Positions 45,551-55,853 of a stretch of DNA of 64,000 bases are shown one piece after another. Under the pieces are notes generated by a model. The model ran no database searches. It was not told the origin of the DNA and saw only the letters and a list, made by a program, of their open reading frames with translations. The position numbers and the translations under genes are program-made. Position 1 is the stretch's first letter; each line of letters starts with the position of its first letter. The stretch covers positions 1,074,501-1,138,500 of the forward strand of contig JABTUV010000001.1 of assembly GCA_015075175.1 (NCBI GenBank), written 5' to 3'. This stretch comes from a bacterium (GTDB lineage Bacteria > Hinthialibacterota > Hinthialibacteria > H5-UNCL2).

Positions 45551-46073
45551 ACGGCGCGAGCGCGTGCTGGCCGTCCTGGCCATCGCCGTTCTGGCGATAT
45601 GGGCCGCCGACCAGTTGCTCATCGAGCCGCTGTGGGGCCTCTGGAAGGCGCGCCAGGAGCGGCTCTCGGAGCTGTCGGCATCGATTCTCCACGGCCGCTC
45701 GTTGGTGGACCGGGCGGCGGCCATCTCGGAACGATGGCAGGAGATGCGGGGGCGCAGCCTGCCGGCGGACGAGCCGGCGGCCGAGCAGGCGGTCCTCGTG
45801 GCCGTCTCCCGCTGGGCGGGCACCAGCCGATTGGGCGTCTCGGCCCTGAAGCCCCGCTGGCGGGAGGATGAAGGCGGACGCCGCCAGATCGAATGGAACG
45901 CCGAGGCCCAGGGCGATATCGCCCAAATCGCCCGCTTTCTTTACGAATTGGAACGGGATTCGCTAGCCTTGCGCGTGGAGGAACTGGATATCACCGCCCG
46001 CGACAACCGCGGCGAGACGCTGGCCCTGAAGCTCCGCTTCACCGGGCTCGTCTTTGAGGAGAAGACGTCATGA
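45540..46073 (+). CDS. gspM: GspM-like membrane protein
   Basis: The 177-residue protein has an N-terminal helix (RVLAVLAIAVLAIWAADQLL), a coiled segment (WKARQERLSELSASILHGRS) and a C-terminal ferredoxin-like domain. The domain pattern includes AEAQGDIAQIARFLYELERD and LRVEELDITARDNRGETLAL. This is the GspM/PilO layout, and its place after gspL supports it. It interacts with GspL in the periplasm. It overlaps gspL and the GspC-like gene, so translation is coupled. Confidence 0.85.
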   Translation: MELKRRERVLAVLAIAVLAIWAADQLLIEPLWGLWKARQERLSELSASILHGRSLVDRAAAISERWQEMRGRSLPADEPAAEQAVLVAVSRWAGTSRLGVSALKPRWREDEGGRRQIEWNAEAQGDIAQIARFLYELERDSLALRVEELDITARDNRGETLALKLRFTGLVFEEKTS

Positions 46074-46681
46074 CGACCACGGCGGCCATCCCGGCTCGAC
46101 TGCTGGTGGCGGCGTTCCTGGCGCTCCTCTTGGTGGCGCTGTGGTCGCCCGCATGGGGTCAGGATGAACGCCGCCCGCGGGATGCGGGCTTCGAGCGCTT
46201 CCGCGTGATCGTGGAGCGCAACATCTTTGAACCCAACCGGGGTCCGGCGCGCGGACATCGTCCCGCCCAGGAGGTTCGCCGCGACGATCCGCCGCCGGTC
46301 GAGACCTTGGCGCTTCTGGGCGCCGTCGTCTACGACAGCACGGTCGTCGCCGTCTTCACCGGATCGCGTCCCGATTTCCGGGCGACGGTGCGGCCCGGCG
46401 ACAATCTGGCCGATATGCGAGTAGCGGAGATCAGGATTGGCGGGGTAACATTTGAGGGGGCAAGCGGCCGACTGGAATTGCCGGTCGGTTGGCATCTGCG
46501 CCGGGTCGCCGGTGGGGAGTGGCAGGTCGCGTCCGGGCCGCTCCCGCAGCAGGTGCGGCGCAGGGAAGAGAGTCGCGCGGTTTCCGCCTCCGGCTCGCAG
46601 CCCGGCAGGCCGGCCGGGGTGGTGGAGTCCGACACCGCGCGACGCATGAGGGAGAGACGCGAGAGAGAGGAGTCGGAGTGA
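46070..46681 (+). CDS. gspC: GspC-like (HR-domain) protein
   Basis: The 203-residue protein has an N-terminal signal-anchor (ARLLVAAFLALLLVALWSPA). Its periplasmic domain starts FRVIVERNIFEPNRGP, with L-x-L-L-G-x-V-V-Y-D-S (ETLALLGAVVYDSTVVAVFT) and a late AEIRIGGVTFEG. These features match the homology region of GspC, which connects the inner-membrane platform to the secretin N0 domain. The C-terminal 60 residues are Arg/Glu/Ser-rich and lack a PDZ domain, so it is a short GspC or a PilP-like protein. It overlaps gspM by four bases and is coupled to the first secretin gene. Confidence 0.75.
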   Translation: MTTTAAIPARLLVAAFLALLLVALWSPAWGQDERRPRDAGFERFRVIVERNIFEPNRGPARGHRPAQEVRRDDPPPVETLALLGAVVYDSTVVAVFTGSRPDFRATVRPGDNLADMRVAEIRIGGVTFEGASGRLELPVGWHLRRVAGGEWQVASGPLPQQVRRREESRAVSASGSQPGRPAGVVESDTARRMRERREREESE

Positions 46682-48202
46682 TGAATATCAAAAAGTCGAT
46701 GCTCAGAGTGGCACTTCTGGTCGCCCTGGCAGCCATGCTTCCGGTCGTCGGCGCGGCGACCGAAGCGCCACCGCGCCGCCCGCCGCCTGGTTTCGCAAAA
46801 CGCCCCCCCCAGTTCCGCCGAGGGCCTGCGCCTCAATTTCCGCGGCGCGCCCCTCGATACCGTGCTCGACTACCTGTCCGAGGCGGCGGGCTTCGTGATC
46901 GTGCGCGAGGCCCAGGTGGACGGGACCGTCGATGTCTGGAGCCACCAGCCGCTTTCCCGCGAGGAGGCGGTGGAATTGCTCAACACCGTCCTCTACCAGA
47001 AGGGGTACGCCATCCTGCAGCGCGGGCGCATCCTGACCATCGTCTCCCGCAATGCCGCCACCCGCAGCGACATTCCGGTCAAGACCGGCCGCAAGCCCGA
47101 AGAGATTCCCCGCACCGACCAGCTGGTGACCATGGTCATTCCCGTCTCCTACGCCGACGCCGACAAGCTGGTGGAGAACCTGCGGCCGCTTCTGCCGCCT
47201 GAGACCACGCTCTCCTCCAACCACGGCAGCAACTCGCTGATTATCACCGGCCCCCAGACCGACATCCGGCGCATGGTGGAGATCGTGGACGCGCTGGACA
47301 CCTCGCTGGCGGCGGTCTCGACCGTGCGCGTTTTTCCGCTGCGCTACGCCGACGCCAAGCAATTGGCCAGCGTGGTCACGGAAATCTTCAAGCAGGAGGA
47401 TCAGAGCTCGCGCGACGGCAATCGCATGGAGCGGTTCATCCGCGGGATGCGCGGCGGGCCGTGGGGCGGAGGCGACATCTCCCTGGACGAGGGCGGCCCG
47501 GCCGCCCTCCGCGGCAATGTCCGCGTCATCGCCGTCGCCGACGAGCGCACCAATTCCCTCGTGGTCAGCGCCCCCGAGGAAGTCATGCCCACCATCGCCG
47601 GACTCGTCGCCGAGGTGGACACCGTCAGCGAGGATCTGACCCAGATTCGCGTCTTTCCGCTGCAATACGCCAGTGCGGAGGAGATGGCGCAGGTCATTAC
47701 CGACATCTTCCAGCAGCGGACCCAGACCGGCCAGACTACCCAGACCCAGCAGGGGCCGCGCTTTTTCGGCTTCGGCGGGCGTGGTCCTTTCGGCGGCGCC
47801 CAGAATAATCAGAACGCCGCCAACACCTCCGCCACCGGCCGTCGCACCGTGCAGGAAAACACCGTGCTGGCGGTCGCCGATCTGCGCACCAATTCGGTCG
47901 TGGTGCGCGCCGCCAGCGAGCTGATGCCGCAGGTCGAGCAGATGATCCGCGGCCTGGACGAGAACCCCGCCAAGGCCAAGAAGGTCCACGTCTACCGCCT
48001 GGAGAACGCCGATCCCGAGCAGGTCGCGCAAATCCTGGAGGGCATGTTGTCGGGTGAGTCCGGCACCTCCAGCTCGTCCACCGGCAATCGCAACCTGCGT
48101 TCGCAGAATACTTCCAACACCCGCGGCAACACGGGGACTTCCGCCAATCGCAACACCGGCACGCGCAATACCGGTACGCGCAACACGGGATTCAACTTCT
48201 AA
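46681..48202 (+). CDS. gspD: Secretin N-domain protein (GspD part 1), exported separately
   Basis: A signal peptide (MNIKKSMLRVALLVALAAML) is followed, after a break at the eight-C run near 46803, by the N0 domain LRLNFRGAPLDTVLDYLSEA. Three repeated N1-type modules follow (VIPVSYADADKLVENLRPLL; VRVFPLRYADAKQLASVVTE; IRVFPLQYASAEEMAQVITD). A fourth short module (VYRLENADPEQVAQILEGML) precedes an Asn/Thr/Gly-rich tail ending TRNTGFNF. There is no secretin pore domain. About 505 residues in all. A second gene follows with its own signal peptide. So periplasmic N-domains and pore are made as two chains, unlike canonical GspD. Confidence 0.9.
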
Positions 48203-48225
48203 CGCGGCAGGAAAGGGAAAAAGCA

Positions 48226-49371
48226 ATGCCCATGACATGGAATGGACGACAGGCGCAACCTACCTCGCGCGACAAACGGGCAGGCTGGATCGCCGGGCTG
48301 CTGTGCGCCGGACTCTTCTGGGCGACCACCGCTTCCGCCCAGTTTTTCCAGCAGCAGTTCGGCGGGGTGCAGTCCCGCGCCCGCGCCTCGACTTCCGGCG
48401 CCGTCAACAAGGCCGGCCTCTCCGAGGATACCGTTATTCAGATCGATCCCGACACCGGCGCCCTCATCATCGTCACCGACGAGGAGACCCACGGGCAGTT
48501 GTCCGAGGTGATCCGCGAGCTGGACCGTCCCGTCCCGCAGGTGCTCATCAACGTGCTCTTCCTGGAGGTCACGCACACGAAAGACCTCGACCTAGGCGTG
48601 GAGGGGAGTTTCGGCTTCGACGGCAGCAGCCCCGCCGACCGCGACACCCTCCGCAGCGCGTTCGGCGTGGCCGCGGAGACGCGCGGCGGCTTCTATTATC
48701 TGCTCGAGCGCAACCTCAACGTGACCTTGCGCGCCCTCTCCGGCGTGGGCAAACTGGAGGTGCTCTCGCGGCCCTCCATCCTCACCCGCAGCAATCGCGA
48801 GGCCGTCATCACCGTCGGTCAGGTGCTGCCCGTCATCCGCAACAGCCGCATCACCCAGGACGGCCAGACCCTCAACACCATCGAGGAGAAGGACGTCGGC
48901 ATCATCCTGCGCGTCACCCCCTTCATCACTTCCGACGGCCTGGTCGAGATGGACCTCTCGCCGGAGATTTCCACCCTCACCGGCGACACCGTTCCCATTA
49001 CCGAGACCATCAACTATCCGGTCATCGCCAAGCGTTCGGCGGAGACGCGCGTGGTCGTGCCCAATGGGCGCACGGTCGTCATCGGCGGGCTTATGGAGGA
49101 CAGCAAGACGCAGGAGGTCTCGAAAGTTCCCGTCCTCGGAGACATTCCGCTTTTGGGGTTGGCCTTTCAGCGCCGCAAGGACGCCAAGTCCAAGACCGAG
49201 CTCCTGATCTTTCTGACGCCGCACGTGCTGATGCGCTCCAGCGAGCTGGACGCCATGTCGGAAGCCGAGACCAACCGCGCCGAGCTGGCCCCCAAGGTCT
49301 TCGACCGGCAGCAGATGCAGAAATACCTGGATATTCCCGCGGAGGAGCCGCAGGAGATTGAACAACCCTAG
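48226..49371 (+). CDS. gspD2: Secretin pore domain protein (GspD part 2)
   Basis: A 381-residue protein starts after a GGAAAGGGAAA ribosome site and a 23-base gap. Its signal peptide (GWIAGLLCAGLFWATTASAQ) is followed by one N-type module (DTGALIIVTDEETHGQLSEV) and a full secretin domain. The domain has VPQVLINVLFLEVTHTKDLD, VLSRPSILTRSNREAVITVG, GIILRVTPFITSDGLVEMDL and VPVLGDIPLLGLAFQRRKDA followed by TELLIFLTPHVL. It should form the outer-membrane gate, probably docking on the separate N-domain protein. This is a normal ending for secretin. The gene name is mine, to mark the second chain. Confidence 0.93.
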   Translation: MPMTWNGRQAQPTSRDKRAGWIAGLLCAGLFWATTASAQFFQQQFGGVQSRARASTSGAVNKAGLSEDTVIQIDPDTGALIIVTDEETHGQLSEVIRELDRPVPQVLINVLFLEVTHTKDLDLGVEGSFGFDGSSPADRDTLRSAFGVAAETRGGFYYLLERNLNVTLRALSGVGKLEVLSRPSILTRSNREAVITVGQVLPVIRNSRITQDGQTLNTIEEKDVGIILRVTPFITSDGLVEMDLSPEISTLTGDTVPITETINYPVIAKRSAETRVVVPNGRTVVIGGLMEDSKTQEVSKVPVLGDIPLLGLAFQRRKDAKSKTELLIFLTPHVLMRSSELDAMSEAETNRAELAPKVFDRQQMQKYLDIPAEEPQEIEQP

Positions 49372-49469
49372 GACGGCGCCGGCGCCTCAGCGCCGCCCGC
49401 GCGATTGCCCCGCAATCGCGCTCGTAATCGCAAGCGATTGCGATTTGTCATCGTGCTGTTACGGATGGA

Positions 49470-49562
49470 GCTGTCATTTCGACCGAAGGGAGAAATCCAT
49501 CTTGCTGTTACCGCGGGGCGGGCGCGATGCAGAAGATCTCTCGCTTCGGTCGAAATGACAGC
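49470..49562. repeat. TGTCATTTCGACCGAAGG inverted repeat, full copy
   Basis: GCTGTCATTTCGACCGAAGG then GAGAAATC (49470-49497) is mirrored by GATCTCTCGCTTCGGTCGAA then ATGACAGC (49535-49562). The 275-base gap between gspD2 and the sensor kinase otherwise contains TAATCG hexamers on both sides of this element. It holds no gene. Confidence 0.85.
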
Positions 49563-49601
49563 TACGATTACAGGCAGGATTAAGGTTACGATTACGAGTG
49601 A
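49563..49601. repeat. TAATCG/ATTACG hexamer tract
   Basis: Short GATTAC/GATTAA hexamer runs (TACGATTACAGGCAGGATTA then AGGTTACGATTACG) follow the inverted repeat and precede the sensor kinase. The same motif precedes the other full repeat copy near 51.26 kb, suggesting the two elements move or spread together. Confidence 0.6.
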
Positions 49602-49646
49602 AACGGCGCCGCAGCCGAGTGCCAAGCAAGGAGAGACGCAAACGTC

Positions 49647-51241
49647 ATGGGCGGAAAGCGCAGCCATCTGGTCTACTGGCTGCTCCTCATCGTGTGGGTG
49701 CTGATCGACGTCTGGCAGGTGATCGAGCACGATCGGGTCAGGGAGTCGGCCAAGGCGGCCCTGCGGGGACGGGCGCGCGACATCTCCAACACCGTGGGGA
49801 TGGTGATCCGCTCGCGCCGCCAGGTCGTGGACCGGGAACGCATCGAGGAAGCCCTGCGTGAGTTGATGGAGTCGGACGTGCTGATCTCGGTCGCCCTGCT
49901 CAATCGCGCCGGCGAAGTGCTGGCCTCGGCGGGGGAGCCGGTTGACGACGTGCTCAGGCATCTGCCGGAGGGCGGGGAACGCTGGGAGCGCGACCGCTAC
50001 GTCAACTTCAACCCGGTAGACCTGGGCGCGGCGGTCGACCCGCAGGACGCGACCGAGGCCACACCCATCCTGTTCGACGACAACGAACCGCCGGATGAAA
50101 TGCGGCGGCCGCGTGCGCCCTGGCCGCCGGGCGTCACCATCGAGCAGACCTCGTCGGAGTTGATCATCCGGCGGCAACTGCCGCCGGGCTGGCCGGCACC
50201 GGCTACCGGCGTCTGGGACGGCACGGGCGAACGACCGGGCGGTTGGCGGCCCCCTCCGCCTGACGTGGCGTTTTCCACTGCCGAGCGCCGCCCGCCGCGG
50301 GCCGGCTTCGGCGGCCCTCCGCGCTGGGGCCGCCCCCGCTGGATTTCCGAACAGCAGTGGGCTTCCATGCTCAACCAGCGAGGTCACTGCGCAGCTTCGT
50401 CCTCGTCATGTCCAATCGCCAACGAGGCGAGGAATGCGCCCGTGACTTCGGCTGCGCTGCGCCGTCTCCGCCATCGCCCTGGTCGCCGTGGCGAGCCTGG
50501 CGCGCCTGGCGCAGCGTCGTCCGCTCCGGCGAGCTCGAATTGCGTCTCGTCCGCGCCAGCGAGACCAACGCCCGCCTGCGCGAAATGAACTTGGCCGCCG
50601 CCGGCCTCGCCCACGAAACCCGCAATCCCCTCAACATCGTGCGCGGCCTTGCCCAACTCATCGCCCAGGACTCCGCCGCCCCCGACGAAGTGCGCGCCCG
50701 CTCGCGTCAGATTGCCGAGGAAGTGGACCGCGTCACTGGACGCCTGGTCGAGTTCATCGATTATTCCCGCCCCCGCGAACCCAAGCCCGCTCCCGTCCAG
50801 CTGGCAACCGTCGTGCGCGACGTCATGCGCACCCTGGACGGCGACCGCGAGGAAAAAGCCGTCGAGTTCTCGCTTTCCGGTCCTGACCTGGTCGTGGAAG
50901 CCGACGAATCCCTCTTGCGACAGGTCCTCTTCAATCTTATGCTCAACGCGGTCGAGGCCGTGGACCACGGGGGCCGGATCGAAGTCAAGGTCGAGAAAGC
51001 CGGCCCGGACGAGGCCGCCTTCGAGGTGCGCGACAACGGTCCGGGCGTGCCGGAAGGCCTGCGCGAGGCCATCTTCCGTCCCTACTTTACCACCCACAAG
51101 GAGGGGACCGGCCTGGGCTTGGCGGTGGTGCGGCAGATCGTTTTGGCGCATCGCTGGGAGATCGCCTGCCTGGCCGGCGACGGCTCCGGCGCCCGCTTCC
51201 GCGTCACCGGTATGAAGCTGGCTTCCCGATCCGCCGCCTGA
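49647..51241 (+). CDS. Membrane sensor histidine kinase, frame-broken
   Basis: The kinase starts MGGKRSHLVYWLLLIVWVLI (first membrane helix) and has a periplasmic sensor part of about 200 residues (VRESAKAALRGRARDISNTV; VALLNRAGEVLASAGEPVDD). Near 50370-50520 two or three breaks affect the second membrane helix, which reads LRCAVSAIALVAVASLARLA in one frame. The cytoplasmic core is clean: LAHETRNPLNIVRGLAQLIA (phospho-His), NLMLNAVEAV (N box), DNGPGVPEG and FRPYFTTHKEGTGLGLAVV (ATP lid). It sits directly before the NtrC-type regulator, which it should phosphorylate. Overall class is NtrB/ZraS-like. Confidence 0.85.
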
Positions 51242-51257
51242 CCTCGTTTGCGGAACG

Positions 51258-51335
51258 CAATCGTAATCGTAATCGTAGTCGATTACGGCTCGTCACCATG
51301 CTCGTGCTCGCAAGTCGTAATCGTACTCGTACGGA
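51258..51335. repeat. TAATCG hexamer tract before the seven-unit array
   Basis: AATCGTAATCGTAATCGTAG then TCGATTACGGCTCG and CAAGTCGTAATCGTACTCGT lie between the kinase stop and the tandem array. The 357-base gap 51242-51598 is all repeat DNA. An open frame runs through it into the regulator gene, but it is not a plausible extension. Confidence 0.7.
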
Positions 51336-51340
51336 TAGAT

Positions 51341-51563
51341 CTGTCATTTCGACCGAAAGATGCTGTCATTTCGACCGAGAGATGCTGTCATTTCGACCGA
51401 TGGATGCTGTCATTTCGACCGAGAGATGCTGTCATTTCGACCGAAGGATGCTGTCATTTCGACCGAAGGATGCTGTCATTTCGACCGAAGGGAGAAATCT
51501 TTCTCGCTGTTACCGCCGGGCGGGTGCGATGCAGAAGGTTTCTGCCTTCGGTCGAAATGACGG
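51341..51563. repeat. Seven tandem 22-bp units of CTGTCATTTCGACCGA plus closing arm
   Basis: Seven copies of CTGTCATTTCGACCGA-NNN-GATG (units of 22 bases from 51341 to about 51490) are followed by GGGAGAAATC, a spacer and one reverse arm CTTCGGTCGAAATGACGG (51547-51564). The left arm of the standard inverted repeat has thus been multiplied, while the right arm stays single. It lies between the kinase and regulator genes. Confidence 0.9.
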
Positions 51564-51598
51564 CTGCGACGACGAGTACGAACAAGATTAGGATTACC

Positions 51599-52954
51599 AT
51601 GCCCAACCACGCGCGAATCCTCGTTGTGGACGACGACGCCAGCCAGCGCAGTCTCCTGGAATGCTTTCTGCGCGGGCGCGGTTACGAGGTCTTGACGGCG
51701 GATACCGGCGAGGCGGCGCTGGCGATCCTCTCGTCAGAGGCCATCGACATGGTGATCTCGGACGTGCGCATGCCGGGCATTTCCGGACTGGAGACGCTGC
51801 GGCGCGCGCGGCAGTCGCATGCGGTCCTGCCCGTGTTGTTGGTGACCGCCTACGCGGACATCCGCGACGCGGTCGGCGCGATGCGCGACGGGGCGGTCAA
51901 TTACCTGGAAAAGCCCATCGACCTGGATGAGCTTCTGGCGACGGTGCAGGCGGCCCTTGGGCCGCGCGAGGCGCCGCCGCCGTGGCTGCCCGCCGGTCTC
52001 AGATTGCCCGAGCACGTGGTCGCCCGCAGCCCGCTCACGCGCGAGGTTTTCCGCCAGGCCGCCCTGGTGGCGCCCTCGGATGCCCGCGTGCTGATTACCG
52101 GCGAGAGCGGCGTGGGCAAGGAAGTGGTCGCCGACGTGATCCACCTTTGGAGTCCGCGCGCCCGCGGACCCTTTCTCAAAGTCAACTGCGCCGCCATCCC
52201 CGAGTCGCTCTTGGAGAGCGAATTGTTCGGCCACGAGAAGGGCGCGTTTACCGGCGCGGTGGGACGCCGCGCCGGCCGCTTCGAGGAGGCCGAGGGCGGT
52301 TCCATCCTCCTGGACGAAATCGCCGAGATGTCCCCGGCGCTCCAGGCCAAGCTGCTGCGCGTCACGCAAGACGGCAGCTTTGAGCGCGTCGGCTCCAACG
52401 AGCGGCAAAGGAGCAACGTGCGCATCCTGGCATCCACCAACCGCAACCTGGAGGCGGAGGTCGCCGAAGGGCGTTTCCGCGAGGACCTCTTTTTTCGGCT
52501 CAACGTGGTGGAGATTTACGTCCCGCCCCTGCGCGAGCGGCAGGCGGACATCCTGGAACTGGCGCACTTGTTCGCCGAGCGCTTCGCCAAGCGCAAGCTG
52601 CGCTTTTCGGCGGCCTTCGCCACCTGCTTGGAACTGTACGACTGGCCGGGCAACGTGCGCGAGTTGGCCAACGCGCTGGAGCGCGCCGTGCTGCTGGCGG
52701 GCAGCGAACTCCTCCTGCCCGAGCACCTCCCCCGACGCATCCAGAAGGCCGGCGTCGCCTCAACCGACGCCGATGCTCCCGCCAAGGGCACGCGCATGGT
52801 GGACATGGAGCGCTCCCTGATTCTCTCCACCCTGCGGGAGCACAACTTCAGTCGTACCGAGACCGCGCGCACCCTGGGCATGAGCCGCCGCGCCCTGCTC
52901 TATAAGCTGCGCCGCTATGCCGAGGAGGGTTACGACGTCGGCTCCCGCTCGTGA
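51599..52954 (+). CDS. NtrC-family sigma-54 response regulator
   Basis: The ATG at 51599 begins MPNHARILVVDDDASQRSLL. The receiver domain has the phospho-Asp in MVISDVRMPGISGLETLR. The AAA+ domain has Walker A ITGESGVGKEVVADVIH, the sigma-54 contact loop EKGAFTGAVGRRAGRFEEA, and Walker B GSILLDEIAEM. The C-terminal Fis-type HTH is SRTETARTLGMSRRALLYKL. Full length is 451 residues. It should activate sigma-54 promoters, such as the one at 36794. The longer upstream open frame through repeat DNA is not the start. Confidence 0.96.
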   Translation: MPNHARILVVDDDASQRSLLECFLRGRGYEVLTADTGEAALAILSSEAIDMVISDVRMPGISGLETLRRARQSHAVLPVLLVTAYADIRDAVGAMRDGAVNYLEKPIDLDELLATVQAALGPREAPPPWLPAGLRLPEHVVARSPLTREVFRQAALVAPSDARVLITGESGVGKEVVADVIHLWSPRARGPFLKVNCAAIPESLLESELFGHEKGAFTGAVGRRAGRFEEAEGGSILLDEIAEMSPALQAKLLRVTQDGSFERVGSNERQRSNVRILASTNRNLEAEVAEGRFREDLFFRLNVVEIYVPPLRERQADILELAHLFAERFAKRKLRFSAAFATCLELYDWPGNVRELANALERAVLLAGSELLLPEHLPRRIQKAGVASTDADAPAKGTRMVDMERSLILSTLREHNFSRTETARTLGMSRRALLYKLRRYAEEGYDVGSRS

Positions 52955-53030
52955 TCGTGTCCCCATCCACTCCTCAGCGTTTGTTCGGAAGAACGGGCCT
53001 TGACGGATTCTTAGAAAAAGGAGCAAGCCC

Positions 53031-53106
53031 AGTCCTCGAGTAGCGGCCCGATGATCCCTGCGCCATGATGCACGATGTCGCTTCGGGCCGCGTATCGGAA
53101 GGACGG
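53031..53106. repeat. GTCCTCGAGTAG...GTATCGAGAGGAC-type inverted repeat
   Basis: AGTCCTCGAGTAGCGGCCCG (53031-53050) pairs imperfectly with CGGGCCGCGTATCGGAAGGA (53084-53103). The same arms, with variations, occur in the array at 62.1-62.9 kb. It lies in the gap between the convergent regulator and PNP-like genes (52955-53181), where I see no gene. Confidence 0.65.
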
Positions 53107-53181
53107 CCTGACTGCGCCCGACCTCGCTTCAGCGTGGCCTCGGCGCTTGTCCTTTGTGCCTGAGGCGACGACCTGCGCCAA

Positions 53182-53691
53182 TCACCACCACCGACCACGC
53201 ATAAGCCTCAATGCCTTCTCCAGGGTCTCCGCCTCGCACGCGAATCCCGCGACCGGCAATCCCTTTTGGCGGGCCGCGATCGTGGCGGCGGTGGCGCCGC
53301 GGATCGCCCAGTGCGCTCCCATCCCCGCCAACATGGCCCGCTCCGCGGGCGAAAGGGCCGTCGCATGGGGCACATCCGCGACGATCCCGTTCTCCCACTC
53401 TTTCAGCCCAAGCTCGTCCAGCAGCGCCCGCCCCAGATCAAGATCGTACGCATGATGCATGGCTACGAAGTGCGGTCCAATCAGGGCCGGTTCGCCTGCA
53501 AGCAGGCGAAGGTGGTCGTGCACCTGTATCGGTTGCGCCTGCGAGCCCAGCGGCGCGCCCGCCGCCCACCAGATGACGGCCTCGGCGTTTTTTACCAGTC
53601 CCGCAAGGTCGGAAATCGCCGGATTGACCAAGGCCTCATCGACTCCCGCAATTGCCTCGGGAGTATAGAAAAGCACGCGTCTGGCGGTCAC
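53182..53691 (-). CDS. Purine nucleoside phosphorylase-like protein, shortened
   Basis: The 169-residue protein contains IQVHDHLRLLAGEPALIGPH, which parallels the D-H-I-N-L-x-G-x-N-P-L-x-G-P segment of trimeric PNP. The later PAERAMLAGMGAHWAIRGAT and ARQKGLPVAGFACEAETLE parallel the P-A-E-x-R and G-x-D-x-x-G-M-S-T regions. The usual G-P-x-Y-E-T is replaced by ADVPHATALSP, and the N-terminal part of about 90 residues is missing. So catalysis may differ or be lost. It overlaps the YggU gene by four bases. I regard it as a PNP-superfamily relative of unknown function. Confidence 0.5.
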   Translation of the reverse strand: MTARRVLFYTPEAIAGVDEALVNPAISDLAGLVKNAEAVIWWAAGAPLGSQAQPIQVHDHLRLLAGEPALIGPHFVAMHHAYDLDLGRALLDELGLKEWENGIVADVPHATALSPAERAMLAGMGAHWAIRGATAATIAARQKGLPVAGFACEAETLEKALRLMRGRWW

Positions 53692-53996
53692 GAGTCCGTG
53701 TCCTTGATGAGTGCCGTGAGGGTTGCCGCGAGGCGCCGCGAGTCCGCGCCATGCACCTCCAGCGTCTTGTCGCGGCTGGTATGGCCGGCGACCACGGAGA
53801 GGCAGCGCGCCGGGCAGTCCAATGTCTCCGCCAGCAGCTCAAGCAGCTCGCGGTTGGCCTTGCCCTTCTCCGGCGCCGCATGGAGGGCGACTTTCAGCCG
53901 CTCGCCGACTACCCCGACAATCCCCCGCCGGGAGGACTTGGGAACGACTCGCACCGCGATGCGTATTCCTTCGGGAATGATTGAGAGATATTTCAC
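53688..53996 (-). CDS. yggU: YggU/DUF167 family protein
   Basis: The 102-residue protein shows the DUF167 signature: IAVRVVPKSSRRGIVGVVGE, LKVALHAAPEKGKANRELLE and LLAETLDCPARCLSVVAGHT followed by SRDKTLEV. Its structure is a small alpha/beta fold and its function is unknown. It is translationally coupled to the PNP-like gene. The leading region 53997-54083 holds TAATCG-type hexamers. Confidence 0.92.
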   Translation of the reverse strand: MKYLSIIPEGIRIAVRVVPKSSRRGIVGVVGERLKVALHAAPEKGKANRELLELLAETLDCPARCLSVVAGHTSRDKTLEVHGADSRRLAATLTALIKDTDS

Positions 53997-54028
53997 CGCG
54001 ACGCCCCGCTCACGCTGGCCATTCCCTT

Positions 54029-54075
54029 TCGTAATCGTAATCCTAATCGATTACGAGCACGACTCGCTGCGCGAA
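54029..54075. repeat. TAATCG hexamer palindrome upstream of yggU
   Basis: TCGTAATCGTAATCCTAATC then GATTACGAGCACGACTCG forms a hairpin of hexamer units between ptsI and yggU. It belongs to the same dispersed hexamer family seen at 28.1, 49.6 and 51.3 kb. Confidence 0.7.
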
Positions 54076-54083
54076 TCGTGGGA

Positions 54084-55839
<1,756 letters not shown>

Positions 55840-55853
<14 letters not shown>

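Noticed and set aside
51341-51490. CRISPR array
   Set aside because: Units are strictly 22 bases with only about three variable bases and no unique spacers of normal length, and no cas genes are present.
51248-51598. N-terminal extension of the NtrC-type regulator by 117 codons
   Set aside because: The extension is a translation of the hexamer tract and the tandem 22-bp repeat. The receiver domain begins normally at 51599.
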